NCBI GenBank assembly: GCA_011009095.1
Contig: VTPC01005931.1
Coordinates: 23,233 to 87,232, forward strand
Length of the DNA: 64,000 nt
Reading direction: 5' to 3'
Origin: Ignelater luminosus
Lineage: Eukaryota; Arthropoda; Insecta; Coleoptera; Elateridae
Shown here piece after piece: positions 38,501 through 47,500 of the stretch. The notes beneath the pieces are model-generated. The model was not told the origin of the DNA, made no database searches, and saw only the letters and a list, made by a program, of their open reading frames with translations. The position numbers and the translations under genes are program-made. Every line of letters begins with the position of its first letter. Positions within the stretch are counted from its first letter, which is position 1.

Positions 38501-41500
38501 ACCCCTGAGACAAAGGAACAGTGAAACAATGGATATCACCAGACGAACGTGCACCAAAGAAGACTAAAATTGGTCACTCGGCTAATAAGGTCATGGCGAC
38601 AATTTTTTGGGATTCTAAAGGCATAATCCATATTGACTATTTGGAAAGGGGTAAAACAATAACTGGCCAATATTATGCTGATTTATTGACCCGTTTTGAT
38701 GTTATCTTAAAGAAAAAACGCCCACATTTGGCACGTAAGAAAGTGCTCTTTCATTACGACAACGCCCCATCTCATTCATCTGCAATTGCAACCGCTAAAT
38801 TGGTACAATTACGCTACGAACTGCTTCCCCATCCACCATACTCACCGGATCTGGCCCCAAGAGACTTTTTTTATTTCCGAATTTGAAAAAATCTCTCGCA
38901 GGAAAAAAATTCGCATCAAATGAAGAGGTTATTGCGGCAACGCAGGCCTATTTTGACGAGTTGCCAAAAGAACATTTCTCAGAAGGCTTAAAGAAATTGG
39001 AAAGTCGTTGGACTAAGTGTGTAGCACTTGAAGGGAACTATGTTGAAAAATAATAAAAAAAATCTAGGCTAAACCTGTTCTTTATTGAAATGTCACACTT
39101 CCGTCAAACAGCCCTCGTACATCTTATCTAGCACGCAATTGATAAAATGCAGATGAACAAATTCGCAATTTGTTTGCGATCACCTGTAATTGTGTACATA
39201 TATGATTTGTTATCTTTGAATTTGCTAACCAGCAGGCCAGACAGAAGAGCATTTAAAAATAAGACTACATGTTTTTTCTATTTTATTTAGTTTTTGAGGA
39301 CTTCTTTATTTTTTAATACATTTCTTTTAAGTGTATTAAGAGTCACTTTATTTGCTTTTCTCTGTTTCAAGTGTAACACGCACATTAAAGAACATTCTTT
39401 TAATAAATAAATAATGGGATATACAAAGATAATAATTTCGTAGATGAAAAGATGAAACTTACGATTCCCAGACTCAGGGTCGTAGCTAGGCAAAATTATT
39501 ATTTGTGCGCCCCTCAATTATTTCTATATAGTAACATATGAAATATATGTTTCAAATGAGACCGAGGCTGTGGTGGACCTCTCTATAGAGATTATGGCTG
39601 TATGAGATGGGTCTTGAGACACAGCTAACCTTAAAGAGTCTTTCATTAGTTTTAATTTTAAAAACGACTGTTCGCCTGATGCATGTGTGACGGTTTATTA
39701 GTTGAAACATTTGTATTGCTGTAGAAAAATTGGGATATTCAGTAAATCAAATTTATTCAACTTCTGCAATATTTACAATCCAAAACCTGGAATCTAAAAC
39801 TTCTATCCTCCTACAGAAACCTTACGGAATCCAAGTCCCTTGGACTTCAATATATTATGCCTAAATTCTTAATAAATTCTCCCGTATCACCGAGGTTCAT
39901 CTTCGAAAGCGACGCACCATTTATAAAATTAAAACCAGGTGAGAGTTCAGTTTACCTTTGGTATCAGTCGCATAATTGGAAAGTTAGAAAATCGATAACT
40001 TGGAATATTATTTACCTTTGTTTGACATCTGAGGTCAAGTTAGAGTTAGTTCCAAACTTTTCAATTCCAAGCAATTCTTTTAATTCTTTTTTGCGCACTT
40101 TTCTGTGACTTATAGAGATATCACAATTCTGGCATACTACTAGCGTACTCCCATACATAGGAACAATAACAAGTGCAAAGTTTTATGAAAACAGTAGTTC
40201 TTCTTGATATGCTTGCAAGTCACACCTTTCTTTTAAAGTAAAAGATTTACTTTATTGCATTTGTCTAAAATGAAAGACCAAAAACGTAAAAGAAATAGGA
40301 ATTCGTATTTCCTGAGGTTTTTTGAAATTCTTTTTCGTTACTAATAGTGTCCTCAAAATAAATGGCAGGATCGACCATTTCTTTCAGTGTCCTACACAGG
40401 CTTTTTGGGGCTAATGACTATACTTTCTGTCTTCTTTAAATGTTATTCTTAAAGTGCATTTAAGCTTATCCTATCTGATTGTAAATTGCATAACAAAAAT
40501 TAAAAAGGGTCCGAATTGTTAGAAAAAAGGTGATTATGTCAAAGTCATAATTGTAGGCGTGGACTACGATACTTTGAATATCAAGACTCAAAACTATCAA
40601 CTCGTTCTTGGGGATGTTAGGCGAAATATATAACGGGTTTTCTCTTTTACGCAGGAGTTGCATTTAAAGTGACAGTGAAATATCTGTGACATTTAATTTT
40701 TGATATCATTCGCTTTTAGATATCAGTCCCCACTATTGCAATAAGGTGAGTTTGTGGTGGAAAGTATCTTGTTGATGTATTTTAAGGATTTCGTGTGATG
40801 TTCCATGGACGAGTTTTAATGGATTATCAGTTCCATTGTTTGTAAAAGTTTTCTGGAATTTGGGTGTCCAATTTCTTATGGGTGCTTGCTCATTGTTCAT
40901 TATACAAAACAAAATTGCATCCAAATCTTAAAATATGTTTCCACTTTCCCCGTTTCGAAAATATTTAATATTCTTTTCTGGATTTACACGCATTTTTATG
41001 GGAAACCGAATTTCGTTTCCGGCATAGAGAATAGGTGCTGTCTGATCCAAACAACAAACAAGAAAAGTAATAATCTGCATCGCGTTCCACACAGTAAAAA
41101 AATCTAATTCCTGTGAACACTATCACCAACAAACGCCTTGGAGTTGTCACTGCTGTTTGAGCGAAATCCGTATTAATTATTATTATATGCATTATTTAGA
41201 GTTAGATCGTTGATGTAACAAATTATTTGCATTTACGAAACTGCCCCTTTGTTGCGTCTTTATTAGTACGCTTCTTGCGTCCCTGGGCGCTTGTATGTTC
41301 TGCCTACCCTTAACTATGGCCCTCCGACGAGCCACACTCTCGTACACATACAGAAACAGCCCATTTTATCACCAGTTATAGGTTTGAAACAACATTTTGG
41401 AGGAAAAGGAAAAGAAAATATGATTGCTGCCGTTTCATAGTCAAATTACACGCTGTGTGTAATACTAAACGCGTGTAAGTATAGGGAGTTACCATAGTAC

Positions 41501-44500
41501 TACACGAGTTTGGCTTTACGCACAGCGTGTAATTCGACTGTGAGTACGGCAGCAAATGTTCAACAGATACTGTCACACGCAACAAAGGAAAGAAAGCAAT
41601 GCCTTACTTAAGAAGCTGTAGAAAAATGAAAAAAGCTAAAGTTGAAAAACCAAATCAGTAGAAATTAAATTATTAGTTTTTCTAGTTTAAATAAAATCTT
41701 AGATGTGGTCAAAAACGTAAATAGAACAGAAAGTCTTTTTTTATTGAGACATGCGAGAGAACAGAAATAATAACATATAATAGTTTTAAGTTATCGTAAA
41801 AATAACAATAAAAAAATAGCATTTGGTACCCTGAGAGACACCAGAATTCAATTTTTTAAAATTTTCGTATAATGTTTCATCAACATATCACATCGAATAT
41901 GAGTTTAACAATTCAGAAATATCCTCGACTGTCTTTATTTATTATGAAAGATTGTCACTTTTAATTATGATAATAAGAATCAACATTTCAATAACAGCAA
42001 TGTAGTAAATAGTATAGATTAAAACATATTTTAATATCATGAAAACTGATACCATATAAATTAGTCAAAATACATTGTCCTAGTCCACCAAGCGTAGGAG
42101 TTTAGTTCCGTTTTCTCTAGTTCTAATAATAACAAACAACAACCGATTTATGTAAATTAGAAAAATATTTTATGCTTACTATGACATAATTATTAAAAAG
42201 TATTACTAAACAAGGTTCTACGAGGTGAACGAGGTGATAATTTATGTGTGGTGTTTCTATATTATTATAACCGTGTATATGTATACTATAGACATACAAC
42301 GTAGAAAAATTGCCCGGAAAAATCCTGTTCGATTTTTTCCTTCACGCACGTTATAATTTATTACCGATAAACATTCTATTATGTCCAAATTTGTAAATAA
42401 TACTAATAGCAACAAGTTGTTTTAGCATTATTATCAGAGGTCTCATGGTTTTTTCTGTTGCAATTTTAATGGACTTTAAATCCGCGTGGGACTATTTATC
42501 CTTGTTATGCTGCCGTTTTTTCTATAGTTGTTAATGTTGGGAAAAAAAGCGCTTGAGGAAATGAACGTGAAATTTCAAATGCGTTGTATTATTTAGAATA
42601 TCAAGACCAGAGCAATTTCAAAGAATATTTTAGAATTCAAATTTTTGCTTATCTATATTTTATTTCAAAAATGACAGATTTAAATGTTTTTGTAATATAC
42701 TCTACTAGATTGCACACCATTCTAAAATTCAAGGGAAAGTCAAGACTGTACCTTTACAAAACTGGTAATAGTTATAAAATTTATGACTCGTCAATAAATG
42801 TAACAAAGAATATTTTAAATAGACATTTCGAGGCATTAATCTCAAAGTCAAAAAGGTAAAGGAACAAATTGGCCAGATGTACACTGCTTTGTATGGTTTA
42901 CGTTCAGCTAGCTTCGAGGTCTTTTCAAGAGAATTTGTAAAGCTTCTAGAGGTAAAACTTTTATGTCTTCTTCACTTAATTGAGAAAACGACAAACAATA
43001 TTTTTCTGTAGAATTGGATTATTGGAGCATGTATTGGAGTAAAAAGGAATTATAAGGCTTATAATTTGTTTTTCTCTACGTTAATTTCTCATTGTTAAAC
43101 AGCTTTAATAAAGATTTATAGATTCCTCCAAATTTTAATAGAGATTTCAAGGAATGTTCAAGTTTTTTCATACTAAATCTTTTGAACATCTTTAATAAAA
43201 CGAAAAAATGAAACATACTGTAGTTTTGTAGTTTACTATTTGTCAGGATAAATTCTAATGTGATAACCGACCAGATATAACATTTTATGTAGTAATCAGA
43301 ATCACTCGTATCATCTGCTATTTAGTAGAATAAAGTTATTATCTACCTGTACAAATACCATATCAGGAACCAGAAGACGTAAAAGTGTGTTAATAGCAAG
43401 AAAAAATTAAATCGTAAAAAGATCTAACGGAATATTATTACGATCAGTAACATGTACAAAATTACGATATAAATAAAAGTATCCCAATTAAATTCAACTA
43501 GCAAATAAACGAGATTCTTCGAAAAACTTTTTCTAATAATCTCATGCAATCACCGCAAAAACTTGAAATACTGCCTTGAACTAAAGGCAAAATACTGAAA
43601 TTATATTTTCAATTATTTCCTTAATACGTTGCCAGAAAACTTCAGAAAATATATATACCATGCAGGGTCGGCTAAACATACAGTAACGTTTATATGTTGC
43701 AAATAATTGCTTATGTCGTTACCCTCCCTCTTCTTTGGTAATAGTTTGACATGTAGTTTTTCGATTTAGTACATTACGGATGCATAACAAAGCTATAAGC
43801 CTGAGAGACGGTGAACTATTATCAATACAGAACAGACGGGCGAAGATTAAAATCTACTTACTCAACAAACATTGATACAAAGTAGACCAAAAAAGTTTCT
43901 AGGAGGAAGTACTGTGAGGGCGTGGGTTCAACATCTCATAGCGGCAGATTTCAAAAAGAAACTAGCGAATAACCTATTAAGCGAGCTTCTTGTAAAATGC
44001 ACAGAACGAATGTAGAGCAGATGAAAAAGAAAGTTAGTTCTAACATATAGTTTCACTAGACATTGGCAACATCTTCATGAGGTATCCATGAATAGGTTCA
44101 ATTACTTTTGTAATTAGATCCCTCTGAGACTCTCATTAAGCCATGGGGAGTTTCATTACCATCATTTGAAGTTAAAATGCCGCTGAAGGCGGTCGACTGT
44201 ATATAAGAGTGAACTCCTCTTTAGCCCGTCTTGGAGTTGGATGGTTAGTGCTATGTGTGTTGGAGTGTGAAGTGACCAAGATATTATTGGTTCGATGGTG
44301 TTCTTCTGTCGGTTATTGTTCGTATTACAGAGACTTCTAGCGATGATGGTTGATAGTAGTCGTCATTGAAGATGGCTTCCAGTGACCATTGTTCCATTGG
44401 TGGTGATTGTGACGGTGATGATTGTGACGGTGGCGTTATTGACGTCGAAACAGTTGGTGGTGTTGTACTGGTTCGAAGCAGGAAGCAGAATGTGTAATAT

Positions 44501-47500
44501 TACTGTGGAACGTGCATGAATTGATTGGATTAAAAAATTAGGTACTGGATGGGTAAAAACGATGTTTTTCAGGACGACAACCACCAAAGTTCGTGCTGCA
44601 GAGTATTTGGAAGGGAGTGGGATGTCGAGTGGTGACGGTCGAAGGGTAGATTTCGAGAAGCAGGAGGGAATCAGGCCTGATGGGCCTCACACGTAAGCGG
44701 CTGATGGTTGTCACGGTCCGCCGAGGGCCTCCAGAACAGACTGATCAGAAAAGGCCGGTCTTACGTTCCCGCACCACAGGCGAATTGCTCTGGTTCGTAG
44801 GTGGTGGTTTAGCTGGCCGGCGACCCAAACCGGATAGATACTGCCGCGACCCGTTGGCTGTACTACCTTACTTTCCATCTCACCGGGCATCACTCACTCC
44901 GACTGGAATCCGAGTAGGCTGCCTCACCCTACAGCCCAGGCCGGAATGGGAAAGTTTCGACTTTGAAGAATTTATATTTGCTCCCGCGCGACACCGACAC
45001 CCTTCAGGTACACTGCCGAGAAGATGGTCTTGGTTTTGCTTTATCTAATGGCATCCGCTGCTACTAAAGGTACTTCAGTTTACCCATTCGAATTAACTTG
45101 TATTGTATGCGGTTTGAATCTCGATTACGAGAGCTAGTATATGAATTAAACCGGCTGAGAATTTTTCATTCTATTGTAATGGCTGTCTTGTAAACTTTAT
45201 AAGATGTAAAATAGTAAACTTCTTTATCAAGTCTGTTGCCCAAAAACAGTAAAACAGCAAGAACGAGAGATCCTGAAGACGATGGTGAAACGACTAGCAA
45301 GAGACGTCACTAGAGCAGGGATGAAAAGGAATCTCAGACAATAAAACAGGTAAGAATGTCTATTACAAAAGAAGAACAATGATTCTAAAGACGTACTGCC
45401 GAATTCAGAATCCATGAGCAGTGTTTCTTCATCTTCTGCTCGTTGGAGAGCATCTTAGCCATCTTTCATTTCGAAAAAAGAACAGAGTCTTGAACAGGTC
45501 AATATTTTAAAACCCCACCCACTTCGACCCGATTGAATTAACTTAACATGTCTAAGACACTTCACTTGCATTTTCGCAAAACCTGAAAACACACTTGGCC
45601 TAAAGCCCAATTAGTACGCAAAGTCCAACTGGCTAAAAAATTTCAATAGATCCGAGAAATCTGAGTGGTTCGAAAGAAATAATCAGAGATAACCGTTGGA
45701 GTATTTAAGACTTTTTACTTAACAAAGTGAATTGTTCAGCTGTGGTCATAAAAAGTTAAGCTGGTAAGGTTTTTAAGAACGGAAGCTTAAATCCTAAAAA
45801 GCCAGTTTCCGGATTAAAAATCCTCCAGAAGCCCGATATATGGTTAAATACGGAAAATAATCTCTTAAAGCATGCTAGGATTTTCAACAAACTCCGAAAG
45901 GAGTCGTTACTGAATTTGCAAAGTTTGTCCGCATTTCTTGACTTCAGATTTTGATTCTACATCAAAAACTAAAGTCTTCGTTTTTTGATATCACCTCGGG
46001 AACATGGCCAAAATGGCCGCCGAAGTTTCAAAAAAGTAACAAAACGGAGTTCGTTGTGGTTATGCTTTGCATTTCCAGATGTTTGATACTGGAATGATGT
46101 TTTAAAAATCTCCTTCCATACATTGATATGAAATTTAATTTTAATCCTGGACAATTATTGCAATAATGCAAAGGAATGCACGAGAAGTTTGAAAAATTCA
46201 AACTCAGCAAAGATATCGAGAGTTCCTTTCGAAGTATCTTTTCCATTTCTAATTAGAAACCGAAGAAGGATAATTTGTAAGAACTGGATAAAAATAATTG
46301 GAGAGGATGAAGGAATCTGCATCCCTCAGCTGAAAGATATATACGTATCAGATGTTTAGAGACACATGAATTGGATAGGACCAGTTCTATTAAGAAATAA
46401 TACTGTTGTCAGTTAGTAGCGCATGTTTTTATGTTAAATTAGCATGTATTCGAAAGAATGCAATAAGTCATACCCACAGTCCTAATCTTTCTGGACACTG
46501 TATGAAGCGAGGGCCCTATTATCAGAGCCCTAAAATGGAAGGTTTTATGGTAGACGCGTTAGTGATACTTAATTAAATTTCGACGGTCCCAGAAATATTT
46601 CGAAATCTTGGTAGTTCGCCATCTACATAGCACACCCAGAAAAAGAATAAACTTATTGTTAGTTTACATACGGTCTATGAGATGCATGAAATCTAAAACT
46701 AACCAATTGGTACTAAACATAGAACAGAACATCTTATTAAAAGAACACTAAAAATAATCAATGATTCTCACAATTAGGCCAAAAGTGTTAGATTCTTCAA
46801 TAGATAGTGTATTTACATACAAAACAAATTATTTTAAGATCTTAAAATATATAAATACATCAATTTGTTTATAATTATAATATTGCGTTTGTTACGGAAG
46901 TTGTTATATTAATGGCTTATCTAAATACTTCTTGGAAGTGTTAATCTATTTTGTCCCGTTTTTAGCAAAATATTTTTAGTAAAAGATCTTACAGAACATT
47001 AAAAGATGATAACTTAAATTTTTTCCTCGTAAAATATTTTTCGCGCCAATTAATTCAAGCGACATCATTATTGTCAATCATTCCATACACGTAAATCTTG
47101 ACCTCTTTTGATTTTATTTCTATCATTACTAATTCAACTTTTTTGTTTGGACGTTATTATGATATTTTGCTCAATGATATTTAATTAACTGTCAATTATT
47201 GATCGATAGCTCGGACTTTCACTTAAATTGAAATTTGGAAATTTTGCAATACCATGTGTATAATTCATTCTAATAATATTTCTAACGAGCTTTGAAGAAA
47301 AAAAGGATTATATTTAACTTATGACATAAAAATAAAGGCACGCTCTCGTTTCCGAAACAAGATACGCGCCACCGACAACAGCGGATGAATTTAGTTTTTT
47401 TTTCTTCTTTTCTAAACGAAAACACGGTTGTAATAATAAAAAGCGAACGGATACAAAAAGATGATGATAATGCAAGGTGTATGTTGTCAAGGAATTTTAA

